This document shows positions 33,468-42,946 of a stretch of 64,000 nt of DNA, in pieces. Source of the stretch: Marivita sp051251565. GTDB lineage: Bacteria; Pseudomonadota; Alphaproteobacteria; Rhodobacterales; Rhodobacteraceae. The DNA is taken from NCBI RefSeq assembly GCF_051251565.1, contig NZ_JBPOFB010000003.1:186001-250000 (forward strand), written 5' to 3'. The notes under the pieces were generated by a model, which worked only from the letters and a program-made list of their open reading frames with translations, searched no databases and was not told where the DNA came from. Positions within the stretch are counted from its first letter, which is position 1; each line of letters starts with the position of its first letter. The position numbers and the translations under genes were made by a program.

Positions 33468-36400
33468 TCATTCTGCGGCGATCCCCTCAAGGCGATCTTC
33501 CAGAGCGTCGGCTGCATCTTGCAATGCGGCCAGAGTTTCGGCGTCGGGATGCCAGTAGTTGCGGTCATGTGCTTCGAGCAGGCGGTTCGCCATGCGGCTC
33601 GATGCGGTCGGGTTCAGATCGGCCAGCCGCGCGCGCATCTCTTCGTCGAGGACAAAGGTCTCGCTCAGTCGCTGGTAGACCCATGGCTCTACCTTACCGG
33701 TGGTGGCGGACCACCCCATCGTGTTGGTGACCTGCGCTTCGATCTGACGAACGCCTTCGGCGCCGTGCTTGAGCATCCCTTCAAACCATTTTGGGTTGAG
33801 GCTGCGCGACCGGGTTTCCAGTGCGACCTGATCCTGCAAGGTGCGGACCTTGCCATTACCGCGCGTCGTGTCGGAGATGTAGATCGCCGCCTCTTGACCG
33901 CCGCGGGCGCGTTTGACAGCGCGGGAAATACCCCCCAGCGTGTCAAAATAGTGATCCACCGTGGTCACGCCCAGTTCGACCGATTCGAGATTCTGATAAG
34001 CCACATCAACGGTTTTCAGCGTCTCTTGCAGCAATGCGTGGTTGGCAGAGGCTTTGCCGTTCACGCCATACGCAAAGGATTTGCGCGCCTCGTAAGCGTC
34101 GGCCAGTTCGTCTTCGTCACCGAAGGCAGAGCTGTCGACCAATGCGTTTACGTTCGATCCATAGGCCCCTTCGGCATTCGAGAAGACGCGCAAGGCCGCA
34201 GTTTCGAGGTCAACTCCGTTTTCTTGCGCATAGACCCACGCATGGGCGCGGATGAAGTTCATCTCCAAAGGCTCGTCCGCTTCAGCCGCTTTCTTTGCGG
34301 CTTCGGCCAACATGCGGGTTTGCAACGGCAAAAGATCGCGGAAGATGCCGGACAGTGTCATCACCACGTCAATCCGGGGGCGACCGAGTTCCTCAAGCGG
34401 GATCAGGTCTGCGCCTGACAAACGGCCAAAGCTGTCAAAGCGCGGCTTTGCGCCGATCAGTGCAAGGGCCTGTGCCAGCGGTGCGCCGTCAGATTTGATG
34501 TTATCCGATCCCCAAAGCACAAGCGCCACGGTGCGCGGAAGTGTCTTGTGGGTTTCCAGCAAAAGCTGCGCCTGACGTGCGCCGTCGCGGCAGGCGTATT
34601 CGGTCGGCATCCGGAACGGATCGAACGCATGGATGTTGCGGCCCGTGGGCAGCACATCGGCAGAGCGGATCAGGTCGCCACCCGGAACGGGCGGCGTGAA
34701 CCGTCCGTCCAGCGCGCGGATCAGACCGGCAAGTTCGGTTTCCTGTTGGAGCAGGTGATCGACCTTGGCCTTGGTTGCGTCATCCGCCGCGTCAATCAGT
34801 TTAAGATACTCGGCACGAGCATCATCGCTAAACGTCTTGCCAACAATGTGCAGGCCATCCGGGATCAGCGCGTCTTCGGTCTCAAGCAGCTTGAGCCAGA
34901 GCGTATCAGGCGCGCTGCCATCCATATCCACCGCTTCGGCCTGTTCAACAATAAGCGTCTCTAAGTCGGCGCGTTCGTGATCTGCGGGACGAAGAGAGCG
35001 CCAACGCGTTAGGCTGTCTTTCAGCTCTTGCAGACCCTTATACAGACCCGATTGCGCCAAGGGCGGTGTCAGGTGCGTAACCGTTACGGCACCAGAGCGC
35101 CGCTTGGCCAACGCGGCTTCGGACGGGTTGTTAGAGGCATAAAGATACACGTTCGGCATTTCACCGATGAGGCGATCCGGCCAGTCGCGTGCGCCCAGAC
35201 CGGCCTGTTTGCCGGGCATGAATTCCAATGCGCCGTGCATTCCGAAATGCAGGACAACGTCCGCTATGAACGTGTTGCGCATCCACATGTAGAACTGAAC
35301 AAAGGCATGGGTCGGGGCAAAGCCGCGTTCGAACAAAAGGCGCATCGGGTCGCCTTCGTAGCCGAAAGTGGGCTGCACGCCGACAAACACCTTGCCGAGC
35401 TGCGCACCAAGAACGAACACTCCCCGGCCATCGGATTGGATTTTGCCCGGTGCCGGACCCCAAACCGCCTCAATCGCCTTGAGCGGCGGTGTATTGCGCA
35501 CAATATCATCCGCGCTCACATGGGCGGCGACGTTGGCCTCTTGACCGTACTGCTTGGCATTGCCTTCGAGAACCGTGGCGCGCAGCGCGGCGACACTTTC
35601 CGGTACTTCAAGATCGTACCCTTCGGCCTTCATCGCGTGCAGCGTGTTGAAAAGCGACTCGAACACGCTCAGATAGGCGGCTGTGCCCACTGCCCCGGCA
35701 TTGGGCGGAAAGCCGAACAGAACGATCCCGACGTTCTTTTCGGCGTTCTGTTTGCGGCGCAGGGTCGCCTGACGCAGCGCTTTTTCAGCAAGGCTGTCGA
35801 TGCGTTCGCGGCAAGGGGCCATTGCCTTGGTCTGGGTATCGCAGGGGCATTGGAAATGGCAGCCGTTGCAGCCTTCGGGGCTGTGACGCCCACCAAACAC
35901 CGTTGGGCAAGTTGCACCATCAAGCTCTGGTAGCGCGATCAACATGGTGGTTTCGATTGGGCCAAGACCCTGTTCGCCATTGGCCCACTGGCCCAGCGTT
36001 TGAAATTCCAGCGGATGTGCAGCGATATAAGGGACATCAAGATCAGTCAGAACGCTGACAGCCGCGTTGCTGTCATTGTAGGCCGGACCACCTACAAGGC
36101 TGAACCCGGTCAGAGACACCATCGCGTCTATCGTCGTGCGGCCTTCTTTGCGGAAGAATTCGGCAATCGCGGGGCGGCCATCAAGACCACCAGCGAAGGC
36201 GGGAACGACGGCCAAGCCTTTGGCCTCGAACGCGCGGATGACGCCGTCATAATGCGCAGTGTCATTGGCCAACACGTAAGACCGCATCATCAGCAGGCCG
36301 ATGGTTGCCTTGACCTTTGCCGGCCGGGGCAGATCGGCGATGTCTGTGGTGATACGCTGCGGCAAATCAGGGTGATACAGAGCCACATCCGGGTATTCGA

Positions 36401-37037
36401 TGGGCGCGTCGGCAACTGCACCAAGCCATTCTTCACGGCCCTTGGCATATTTGCCCAGAAGATAGCGCACCATCGCTTCGATGTTATCGTCTGAGCCACC
36501 CAGCCAATACTGCATGACAAGGAACCACGACCGCAAATCCTGTGCCTTGCCCGGGATCAGCTTGAGCATTTTGGGCAGGCGGCGCAGTTGCTGCATCCGC
36601 TTTTCGCCCTTTTCGACTTCAGAGTCTTTTGCTTTGGGCTTGAGCGACTTGAGCAGCTTCATCAGACCAGAGGCGGGCTTGCTCATGTCGAGCTTGCCGA
36701 GCTTGGTCAGCTTGATGATTTCTGCATCGGCAATCACGCCGATCATGCCATCAACCTTGTCGCGCACAGCATGCAGATCACCCAGGATCGGCTTGATGTG
36801 TTCTTCGAGGAACAGCAAATTGGCGACGACCATATCCGCGTCGGCGATGGCCTGTTTCGTCTCGATCAGAGCCTCGGGTGTTTCGGCCCATTCGGCGGCG
36901 GCGTGCACAGACACGTTCAGGCCGGGAAAGTCTTTGGCAAGGTTCAACGATGCCCGCGCCACGGGGCCAGCCGCATGGCTGTCCAGCGTGATGATGGCGA
37001 TGTTATACGCCCGGGCTTCGTTGAAACTATCGCGCAT
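33468..37037 (-). CDS. bchH: Magnesium chelatase subunit H
   Basis: An 1189-residue porphyrin-binding subunit that inserts Mg2+ into protoporphyrin IX with BchI and BchD, which are not in this window. Family features include HAVRDKVDGMIGVIADAEI near the N-terminus, the central GMHGALEFMPGKQAGLG segment with conserved His/Glu, and the C-terminal RNYWHPDAET. The start ATG at 37037 is chosen because it is the family start; the frame runs 33 codons further up inside bchB. Its first 11 bases overlap bchB. Confidence 0.97.
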   Translation of the reverse strand: MRDSFNEARAYNIAIITLDSHAAGPVARASLNLAKDFPGLNVSVHAAAEWAETPEALIETKQAIADADMVVANLLFLEEHIKPILGDLHAVRDKVDGMIGVIADAEIIKLTKLGKLDMSKPASGLMKLLKSLKPKAKDSEVEKGEKRMQQLRRLPKMLKLIPGKAQDLRSWFLVMQYWLGGSDDNIEAMVRYLLGKYAKGREEWLGAVADAPIEYPDVALYHPDLPQRITTDIADLPRPAKVKATIGLLMMRSYVLANDTAHYDGVIRAFEAKGLAVVPAFAGGLDGRPAIAEFFRKEGRTTIDAMVSLTGFSLVGGPAYNDSNAAVSVLTDLDVPYIAAHPLEFQTLGQWANGEQGLGPIETTMLIALPELDGATCPTVFGGRHSPEGCNGCHFQCPCDTQTKAMAPCRERIDSLAEKALRQATLRRKQNAEKNVGIVLFGFPPNAGAVGTAAYLSVFESLFNTLHAMKAEGYDLEVPESVAALRATVLEGNAKQYGQEANVAAHVSADDIVRNTPPLKAIEAVWGPAPGKIQSDGRGVFVLGAQLGKVFVGVQPTFGYEGDPMRLLFERGFAPTHAFVQFYMWMRNTFIADVVLHFGMHGALEFMPGKQAGLGARDWPDRLIGEMPNVYLYASNNPSEAALAKRRSGAVTVTHLTPPLAQSGLYKGLQELKDSLTRWRSLRPADHERADLETLIVEQAEAVDMDGSAPDTLWLKLLETEDALIPDGLHIVGKTFSDDARAEYLKLIDAADDATKAKVDHLLQQETELAGLIRALDGRFTPPVPGGDLIRSADVLPTGRNIHAFDPFRMPTEYACRDGARQAQLLLETHKTLPRTVALVLWGSDNIKSDGAPLAQALALIGAKPRFDSFGRLSGADLIPLEELGRPRIDVVMTLSGIFRDLLPLQTRMLAEAAKKAAEADEPLEMNFIRAHAWVYAQENGVDLETAALRVFSNAEGAYGSNVNALVDSSAFGDEDELADAYEARKSFAYGVNGKASANHALLQETLKTVDVAYQNLESVELGVTTVDHYFDTLGGISRAVKRARGGQEAAIYISDTTRGNGKVRTLQDQVALETRSRSLNPKWFEGMLKHGAEGVRQIEAQVTNTMGWSATTGKVEPWVYQRLSETFVLDEEMRARLADLNPTASSRMANRLLEAHDRNYWHPDAETLAALQDAADALEDRLEGIAAE

Positions 37038-38583
37038 AATGGGCTTTCGCTTCGTAAAGGGTGTCGACACTGATTTCCTGCACGCCACGTTCTGTCGCAA
37101 AGGTTTCGGTGTTGCGCTTGGCCTTGCCGCGGACAAAGAACGGGATTTTCTTCAATTCTTTTTCGGCAGCGGGCAGCCAGACGATTTCAACCGGACCTGT
37201 GTGCGTGTGCATGGGTTCAGGCGTGTTTGTCTCTGGTTGCGATGGTTCGTTGATCCCCATCTCGCGCAGCTTGGCCTTGTGGCCATGGTGGCTGGGACCG
37301 GCATCGTCATGGAATTCGAAATCTTCGCGGAACATGGTCAGCAGGTGCTCTTCCAGACCCATGACAAGCGGATGCACCCAAGTGTCGAAGATCACGTTCG
37401 CGCCTTCGATCCCCATTTGCGGGCTGTAGCGCGCCGGGAAATCCTGAACATGCACGGGGGCCGAGATGACCGCGCAAGGGATGCCCAGACGCTTGCCGAT
37501 ATGGCGCTCCATCTGGGTGCCGAGGATCATCTCGGGGGCCAGTTCTTCAATCCAACGTTCGACTTCGAGGTAGTCGTCAGTGATCAAAGCCTCAACGCCA
37601 AAATCCTTGGCGGCGGCGCGCAGCATCCGGGCCTGTTCGCGGTTATAGCAGCCCATGCCGACCACTTCGAAACCCATCTCATCCCGCGCAATCCGGGCGC
37701 AGGCAGCGACGTGTGTGCCGTCGCCGAACAGGAACACCCGCTTGCCGGTCAGATAGGTGCTGTCAACGCTGGCGGAATACCAGGGCATCCGCAGGCAACT
37801 GTCATCGAGAACAGGGTCTATACCTGTGATTTGAGACACTTCTTTGACGAAATCGCGGGTCGCACCAACGCCGATTGGGACCACTTTGGTGTAAGGCTGA
37901 CCAAACTCGCGCTCCATGTAACGGGCGGCGGTTTCGGCGGTTTCGGGGTACATCAGCACGTTAAAATGCGCCTGACCCATCTTGGCGATATCCGACGGTG
38001 ACGCGGGCATCGGGGCCACGACATTCACTTCGATCCCCATATCCATCAAGAGGCCGGTCATTTCGACGATGTCGTCGCGGTGGCGAAAGCCGAGCGCGGT
38101 GGGACCGATCAGGTTGGCGGTGACACGCGCGGTCTTTTCCATCGGCTTGGCGAGGGCTTTGACGATCTGATAGAACGTTTCGTCCGCGCCAAAGTTTTCT
38201 TTGCGCTGATAGCTGGGCAATTCAAGCGGGATGGCCGGGATCGGCAGGCCAAGCGTTTCGGCAAGGCCTCCGGGATCGTCCTGAATCAGCTCGGCAGTAC
38301 AGGACGCACCCACAATCATCGCTTCGGGCTTGAACCGCTCATAGGCAGCCATTGCGGCGTCTTTGAACAGATACGCGGTGTCCGCACCCAGATCGCGGGC
38401 TTGGAATGTGGTGTAGGTCACGGGCGGTCGGTGGTTGCGGCGTTCAATCATGGTAAACAGCAGGTCGGCATAGGTGTCGCCCTGCGGGGCGTGCAAGACG
38501 TAATGCAGGCCGGTCATGCCGGTTGCAACGCGCATCGCGCCAACATGCGGCGGGCCTTCATATGTCCAAACGGTGAGTTTCAT
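37027..38583 (-). CDS. bchB: Light-independent protochlorophyllide reductase subunit B
   Basis: A 518-residue catalytic subunit that, with BchN, reduces ring D of protochlorophyllide in the dark. The unusual cluster ligand Asp36 is conserved (APQGD, D36), and the N-terminal MKLTVWTYEGPPHVGAMRVA is diagnostic. The C-terminal domain (about 450-518, PAAEKELKKIPFFVRGKAKRNTE) is the family's substrate-capping region. The ATG overlaps the bchN stop (ATGA) and its end overlaps bchH. Confidence 0.97.
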   Translation of the reverse strand: MKLTVWTYEGPPHVGAMRVATGMTGLHYVLHAPQGDTYADLLFTMIERRNHRPPVTYTTFQARDLGADTAYLFKDAAMAAYERFKPEAMIVGASCTAELIQDDPGGLAETLGLPIPAIPLELPSYQRKENFGADETFYQIVKALAKPMEKTARVTANLIGPTALGFRHRDDIVEMTGLLMDMGIEVNVVAPMPASPSDIAKMGQAHFNVLMYPETAETAARYMEREFGQPYTKVVPIGVGATRDFVKEVSQITGIDPVLDDSCLRMPWYSASVDSTYLTGKRVFLFGDGTHVAACARIARDEMGFEVVGMGCYNREQARMLRAAAKDFGVEALITDDYLEVERWIEELAPEMILGTQMERHIGKRLGIPCAVISAPVHVQDFPARYSPQMGIEGANVIFDTWVHPLVMGLEEHLLTMFREDFEFHDDAGPSHHGHKAKLREMGINEPSQPETNTPEPMHTHTGPVEIVWLPAAEKELKKIPFFVRGKAKRNTETFATERGVQEISVDTLYEAKAHYAR

Positions 38584-39866
38584 TCCGCCGCCTCCATCTT
38601 GAGGAGGTTGCGGCGGCGCACAGGGCGCGAGAAGAGACCAGCAAGATCGCCCGCCTGTTCGTAGAAGTGCACCGGAGTGAAGACCAGCTCAATCGCCCAT
38701 TTGGTGGTCAGGCCTTCGGCCTCCAGCGGGTTGGCAAGGCCAAGGCCGCAGACCGTCAGGTCAGGGCGCGCCTCGCGGCAGCGGTCTAGTTGCTTATCGA
38801 CGTCTTGCCCTTCGGCGATAGTTGGGCCTTCGGACAGCAGATCAAGATCTGGTGCCATGACTGCTTTGTGTATGAAGGGCGCACCGACTTCGATGGCATT
38901 CATGCCACATTCGCGGGTGAGAAAGCGGGCCAGCGGGATTTCCAACTGGCTGTCCGGGAAAAAGAACACCGACTTGCCGCGCAGCGCCTCGGACGCTTGG
39001 GCAACGGCCTTGCGGGCACGGGCGCGGGGTGCGTCGGTGACTTCGGCAAATTTCGCACCAGACACGCCGAACTGATCGGCAATTGCGCGGAGCCAAGCGG
39101 TTGTGCCTTCTTCGCCAAACGGGAAGGGTGCTGCGATGTGGTTTGCGTGACGGCGTTGCAACGCTTCATGCGTGTCGGTCAGGAACGGCTGTGTCAGCGC
39201 GTAAACTGTGTTTGGACCGACCCCGTACTCGTCATTCACACGCGACGCGGGCAACACACGGATCGGGCCAATGCCCATTGCTTCCAAAAGGCCAACGGCC
39301 TGTTCTTCGACCACATCGGGCAACGCGCCGACCAGCAGCAATTCGCGGGCGTCCGTTGCGGGCAGAACAGGCACCATCGCCGCAAGGCAGGCATCTTCGC
39401 CCTGGGTGAACGTCGTCTCGATCCCCGAACCGGAATAGCTCAGCACGCGGACATTCGGCGCGAATTGCGCGCTCATGCGCTCGGCGGCCTTGGCAAGATC
39501 GAGCTTGATCACCTCGGACGGGCAGGACCCGACAAGAAACAGTTGTTTGATGTCGGGGCGACGCTCCAACAGCTCACTAACGACCCGGTCCAGCTCTTGT
39601 TGGGCATCGGCCATACCGGCCAGATCGGTTTCCTCAAGGATCGCCGTCGCAAAGCGCGGTTCGGCAAAGATCATCACGCCAGCCGCGGATTGCAGCAGAT
39701 GCGCGCAAGTGCGGCTTCCGACAACAAGAAAGAATGCATCCTGCATCTTGCGGTGGAGCCAGATGATGCCTGTCAACCCACAGAACACTTCATGCTGGCC
39801 GCGCTGCTTGAGAACGGGCGTATTGGAACAACCGCGCGCGGGCGGAGGGGTGAATTGTTCGGTCAT
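38580..39866 (-). CDS. bchN: Light-independent protochlorophyllide reductase subunit N
   Basis: A 428-residue partner of BchB. Cluster cysteines expected of the family are visible at C29 (HEVFCGLTG) and C54 (SRTCAHLL), with a further Cys in LVGSCPSEVI near residue 115; C13 (RGCSNTP) is an extra one. The ATG at 39866 overlaps the bchF stop (ATGA), so bchF-bchN-bchB are all coupled. An upstream in-frame ORF extension inside bchF is not real. Confidence 0.97.
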   Translation of the reverse strand: MTEQFTPPPARGCSNTPVLKQRGQHEVFCGLTGIIWLHRKMQDAFFLVVGSRTCAHLLQSAAGVMIFAEPRFATAILEETDLAGMADAQQELDRVVSELLERRPDIKQLFLVGSCPSEVIKLDLAKAAERMSAQFAPNVRVLSYSGSGIETTFTQGEDACLAAMVPVLPATDARELLLVGALPDVVEEQAVGLLEAMGIGPIRVLPASRVNDEYGVGPNTVYALTQPFLTDTHEALQRRHANHIAAPFPFGEEGTTAWLRAIADQFGVSGAKFAEVTDAPRARARKAVAQASEALRGKSVFFFPDSQLEIPLARFLTRECGMNAIEVGAPFIHKAVMAPDLDLLSEGPTIAEGQDVDKQLDRCREARPDLTVCGLGLANPLEAEGLTTKWAIELVFTPVHFYEQAGDLAGLFSRPVRRRNLLKMEAAE

Positions 39867-40372
39867 GCCGTGGCCTCGTCCGTGAGAAGGGGTTTGCTTG
39901 CCTCGAGACGGGCGACCCGAAGTTTCCATAGGAATTGGCCAGCGTTGATGACGTAGGCGGCATAGGCAGCCAGTGCGAGCCACATTTCCTGGTTCTGGCC
40001 AAGCATGCCGGTCCAAAGCGCCCAGACATAAGCAAGGTGCAGAGCAATCACGAGGAAGGAGAAAACATCCTCCCAGAAGAAGGCAGGCGCGAAGAGATAT
40101 TGACCGAACACAACCTTTTCCCAGATCGCGCCGGTCACCATGATCGTCAGAAGAAAAACCGTCTTGATCAGGATCGAGATAGTCGCCGCATCATAGCCCA
40201 CACCTGTCCAGAGGTAGCGGAAAACAAGCGCCAAAGAGACAAGAAAAACAAGGAACTGGATCGGTGCAAGAACCCCCTGAATGGTGGTCCAAATGCTGCT
40301 ATCGCGGCGCGCGCGCTGTTCCTCTGTGTAGAGGAACGCTGATTTTCCAGCTGCGTGTTGCGGTCGTTCCAT
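39863..40372 (-). CDS. bchF: 2-vinyl bacteriochlorophyllide hydratase
   Basis: A 169-residue membrane protein with four hydrophobic segments that hydrates the C3 vinyl group of chlorophyllide on the way to bacteriochlorophyll a. Family blocks are MVTGAIWEKVVFGQYLFAPAFFWEDVFS and YVINAGQFLWKLRVARLE. The start ATG 40372 (MERPQH) is chosen; a 19-codon extension upstream would run into the operator. First gene of the long minus-strand operon; a PpsR site lies 52 bases upstream of the ATG. Confidence 0.94.
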   Translation of the reverse strand: MERPQHAAGKSAFLYTEEQRARRDSSIWTTIQGVLAPIQFLVFLVSLALVFRYLWTGVGYDAATISILIKTVFLLTIMVTGAIWEKVVFGQYLFAPAFFWEDVFSFLVIALHLAYVWALWTGMLGQNQEMWLALAAYAAYVINAGQFLWKLRVARLEASKPLLTDEATA

Positions 40373-40423
40373 GTCTACGATTCCGTTCTTGTTGTTTAAA
40401 AAGTATCGTCTGGCCCCGCCAAG

Positions 40424-40441
40424 TGTCAACTAAAACTTACA
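40424..40441. promoter_or_regulatory. PpsR/CrtJ-type operator for bchF
   Basis: TGTCAACTAAAACTTACA, an exact TGT-N12-ACA match. It lies 52 bases upstream of the bchF ATG, where a minus-strand promoter is expected. No second perfect copy is seen on this side, though TGACA half-sites follow at 40453-40464. PpsR represses bch and crt promoters in oxygen and light through such sites. Confidence 0.8.
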
Positions 40442-40501
40442 CTTGGAAATGGTGACATGACAGTTTTTGTAAACCTCGCGCTGATTCTCGAAAATACAGA
40501 G

Positions 40502-40529
40502 AAAATAGCTTGTTATTCGCTATTTTTTT
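40502..40529. terminator. Terminator-like hairpin between divergent bchF and ppaA
   Basis: AAAATAGC / GCTATTTT with a 9-base loop, continuing into T on the plus strand; the left arm gives a T-run on the minus strand as well. It could work in both directions. It lies between the bchF operator and the two ppaA operators, so it may insulate the divergent promoters or act on a ppaA leader. No gene ends here. Confidence 0.5.
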
Positions 40530-40568
40530 ATCTTTACGGCGTTGATTGCGAGGCCTAAAGCCGTTCAG

Positions 40569-40586
40569 TGTCAATTATCTTTGACA
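40569..40586. promoter_or_regulatory. PpsR/CrtJ-type operator upstream of ppaA (distal)
   Basis: TGTCAATTATCTTTGACA, an exact TGT-N12-ACA match with symmetric TGTCA/TGACA arms. Its right arm contains TTGACA, a possible -35 element for ppaA. With the next site (40615) it forms a pair separated by 28 bases. Confidence 0.85.
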
Positions 40587-40614
40587 TTTTGGGTCAAGAA
40601 TCAGAGACTAGAGG

Positions 40615-40632
40615 TGTCTGATATGTTTGACA
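40615..40632. promoter_or_regulatory. PpsR/CrtJ-type operator upstream of ppaA (proximal)
   Basis: TGTCTGATATGTTTGACA, an exact TGT-N12-ACA match lying 33 bases before the ppaA ATG. Because ppaA and ppsR are coupled, these sites point to negative autoregulation of the repressor. Confidence 0.85.
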
Positions 40633-40665
40633 GGTGTCATGCAGTATCAGTTGCGAGGGTGTGAC

Positions 40666-41454
40666 ATGGCAAACGACCATAGCGAAGATCGCGTGTCTTC
40701 TGAAGAAAGTCGGCTGGATATTTCTGCTTTGGCGTCCACGGTCCTTTCTGTCCTGAGCGACAAGGGAGAAGACGGCGCGCAAACAATCCGAAGCAGTGTT
40801 GTTCAGAAACTTTTGGAGGTCACCTTGCACCCCGGAGCCTTCGATTCCGAAGCCTTGCTGGACGATCTGAAAGACCGCCGGATCACCTCGGACCAGATAG
40901 TCGACATCTACATCCCCCAAGCCGCGCGCGAATTGGGCCGCATGTGGAGCGATGATGTCATCGGCTTTGCAAAGGTGACCATCGCAACCGCACGGCTTCA
41001 GGGCCTTTTGACAATGCTCGCGCTTCCCTGGGCCGCCAAACCTTCGGAAGTGGCGGAAGGCGTGAATGTTCTTTTGCTTTTGCAGGGGAATGACAGTCAC
41101 ACTTTGGGACCGCATGTTGCCACCGCCCAAATGCGGCGGGCTGGCGCGTCAGTGCGCATCTTGTTTGGCGCGCGGGATGAAACGATTTTGACCGCACTGT
41201 CGGAAGAAAGCTACGACATGGTTCTGTTTTCGGGCTCGCGTCCCGACGCGCTTGCATCAATCGCAAAGTTGGTTAAACGCATTAGAACCGGGGTCTTAGC
41301 GCCCCCGCCGCTGGTTCTGGGGGGAATTGTACTCAACCTTTCGGATGGCGTTAAAGAAAAGACGGATGTTGATCTCGTTACGAACGATGTGAAGGTTGCC
41401 CTGAAGCTGTGCGAAAAGAACAAGTCAAGAAGCAGGTCTTTGACACGGCAATGA
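40666..41454 (+). CDS. ppaA: PpaA/AerR-family photosynthesis regulator (cobalamin-binding)
   Basis: A 262-residue cytoplasmic protein with a B12-binding-like domain in the second half; GNDSHTLGPHVATAQMRRAG near residue 145 holds the His that ligates cobalamin in AerR. R. sphaeroides PpaA and R. capsulatus AerR bind the repressor PpsR/CrtJ and modulate it in response to light and oxygen. The start ATG 40666 (MANDHSEDR) follows GAGGG. Its stop overlaps the ppsR ATG, so antirepressor and repressor are made together. Confidence 0.92.
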   Translation: MANDHSEDRVSSEESRLDISALASTVLSVLSDKGEDGAQTIRSSVVQKLLEVTLHPGAFDSEALLDDLKDRRITSDQIVDIYIPQAARELGRMWSDDVIGFAKVTIATARLQGLLTMLALPWAAKPSEVAEGVNVLLLLQGNDSHTLGPHVATAQMRRAGASVRILFGARDETILTALSEESYDMVLFSGSRPDALASIAKLVKRIRTGVLAPPPLVLGGIVLNLSDGVKEKTDVDLVTNDVKVALKLCEKNKSRSRSLTRQ

Positions 41455-42872
41455 ACACCACTGGGTCCAGTTTCTGGAGCAGCGGCTCCGTACCGCTTAT
41501 CGACGCAGAAGTCCTGTCGAGCATCATTACAGTTGCATCCGACATCGCACTTGTCGTGTCTCGTGAAGGCAAGGTTCTGTCAGTCCTGATCAATCCGATT
41601 GAAACGTCGTTTGGCAAGCTGAACCATTGGGAGAGCCGGCCTCTTGACGATTTCCTGACACGCGAAAGCCGCCCAAAAGTTGAGGCCGTGATGGCAACGA
41701 TGGCGAAGGGTGAAGTGCCGTCGCGGTCTGTCGAGCTTAATCATACGGACAATTCGGTTTGGGAATTTCCAGTCCGATACAGCTTTCATCCGTTTGGATC
41801 GGACGGGTCGTTCCTCATGCTGGGGCGTGACCTGCGGCCCATCGCGGAAACGCAGCAACAGCTGGTTCAGGCACAGATGTCGCTTGAGCAGGGCTATGAA
41901 GCGCGGCGCGAATTCGATTCGCGCTACCGGCTGCTCTTGCGGACCGTGCGGGACAGCATTGTGTTCGTGTCCGTCAATGACGGCAAGATCAAGGATCTAA
42001 ACGATCCGGCTGCGGCTTTGCTGCATTCAACCCGCGATGATCTGATCGGTGCCAGCTTTGCACAGGAATTCCGCGACAAGCGCCCAGAAGAATTCACCGA
42101 AGCCCTGATCAATACGTCCATCTCGGAAAGCAATACAGGTCTTGAGGTGCAATCGCGTCGGGGACGGCAACGGGTGATGATTGCCCCCCAGGTGTTTCGT
42201 GCCGCCGGAGAGCGTATTTTGATTTGCCGCTTGTCCACCACCGAGGAAGTCAGCGCACGGACCGACAGCCTGAGCACCAATCTGGCATCAGTCTTTGAAA
42301 AAGGATCGGATGCGATCATTTTCACCTCTGCGACCGGGGCGATTGAGGCATGCAACGATGCGTTTCTAGATTTGGTCGATGCGGCGCATGCGGTTGATGT
42401 GCGTGGACGCAGTTTTGCAGATTTCTTGGGGCGCGGTCAGATCGACATGAGCGTTCTGGTGGAAAACGCGCGCCGCACCGGACAGATGCGGATGTATTCA
42501 ACCAAGCTCTTGAACGATTTCGGCGCAAAAACACCTGTCGAAATGTCCGTGACCTATTTCGAGGATCGCAGCGAACCCACGCTGGGCTTTGTGATCCGCG
42601 ATATCAGCCGTGTGGATGCGATGCGCAAAGCGCCGCTTCAGACGAGCGAAGAGTCCAGCCGCAATGTGATGGAGCTTGTTGGGTCCGCCACATTGAAAGA
42701 GATCGTTTCAGAGACCACCGATGTTGTCGAAAAGATGTGTATCGAAACGGCTGTCAGCCTGACACGCAACAACCGTGTGGCCGCTGCAGAGATGTTGGGG
42801 CTGTCGCGTCAAAGCCTTTATGTGAAGCTGCGAAAATACGGGCTTCTCAATAAGGATGCCGACGGCGATTGA
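41451..42872 (+). CDS. ppsR: Photosynthesis repressor PpsR/CrtJ
   Basis: A 473-residue transcription factor: N-terminal PAS-like domain (about 15-130), a Gln-rich helical linker (TQQQLVQAQMSLEQGYEARREF, about 142-163), two more PAS domains (about 165-270 and 280-400) and a C-terminal Fis-type helix-turn-helix (NNRVAAAEMLGLSRQSLYVKL). A Cys beside the HTH (EKMCIET) and one in the second PAS region (ILICRL, about residue 260) match the positions of the redox cysteines of CrtJ/PpsR. It represses bch, crt and puc genes in oxygen. It starts in an ATGA overlap with ppaA. Confidence 0.95.
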   Translation: MNTTGSSFWSSGSVPLIDAEVLSSIITVASDIALVVSREGKVLSVLINPIETSFGKLNHWESRPLDDFLTRESRPKVEAVMATMAKGEVPSRSVELNHTDNSVWEFPVRYSFHPFGSDGSFLMLGRDLRPIAETQQQLVQAQMSLEQGYEARREFDSRYRLLLRTVRDSIVFVSVNDGKIKDLNDPAAALLHSTRDDLIGASFAQEFRDKRPEEFTEALINTSISESNTGLEVQSRRGRQRVMIAPQVFRAAGERILICRLSTTEEVSARTDSLSTNLASVFEKGSDAIIFTSATGAIEACNDAFLDLVDAAHAVDVRGRSFADFLGRGQIDMSVLVENARRTGQMRMYSTKLLNDFGAKTPVEMSVTYFEDRSEPTLGFVIRDISRVDAMRKAPLQTSEESSRNVMELVGSATLKEIVSETTDVVEKMCIETAVSLTRNNRVAAAEMLGLSRQSLYVKLRKYGLLNKDADGD

Positions 42873-42946
42873 TCCGTTTGCCCGGCGACAAAGCGTCCGT
42901 TCAAATGACAATTTGTCCTGCCTGTTTCGCTTGATGTGAGTCGATT

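Noticed and set aside
37038..37136. A 33-codon N-terminal extension of BchH inside bchB
   Set aside because: It is read over the bchB 3' end in another frame; the family start MRDSFNEARAYNIAI at 37037 is clear.
36481..38001. A 506-codon plus-strand ORF across bchH and bchB
   Set aside because: It spans two firmly identified genes on the other strand and has no recognisable domain; a codon-bias shadow.
40441..40470. A second PpsR operator beside the bchF site
   Set aside because: Only TGACA half-sites and TTTGTAAAC are present; no TGT-N12-ACA match can be made.
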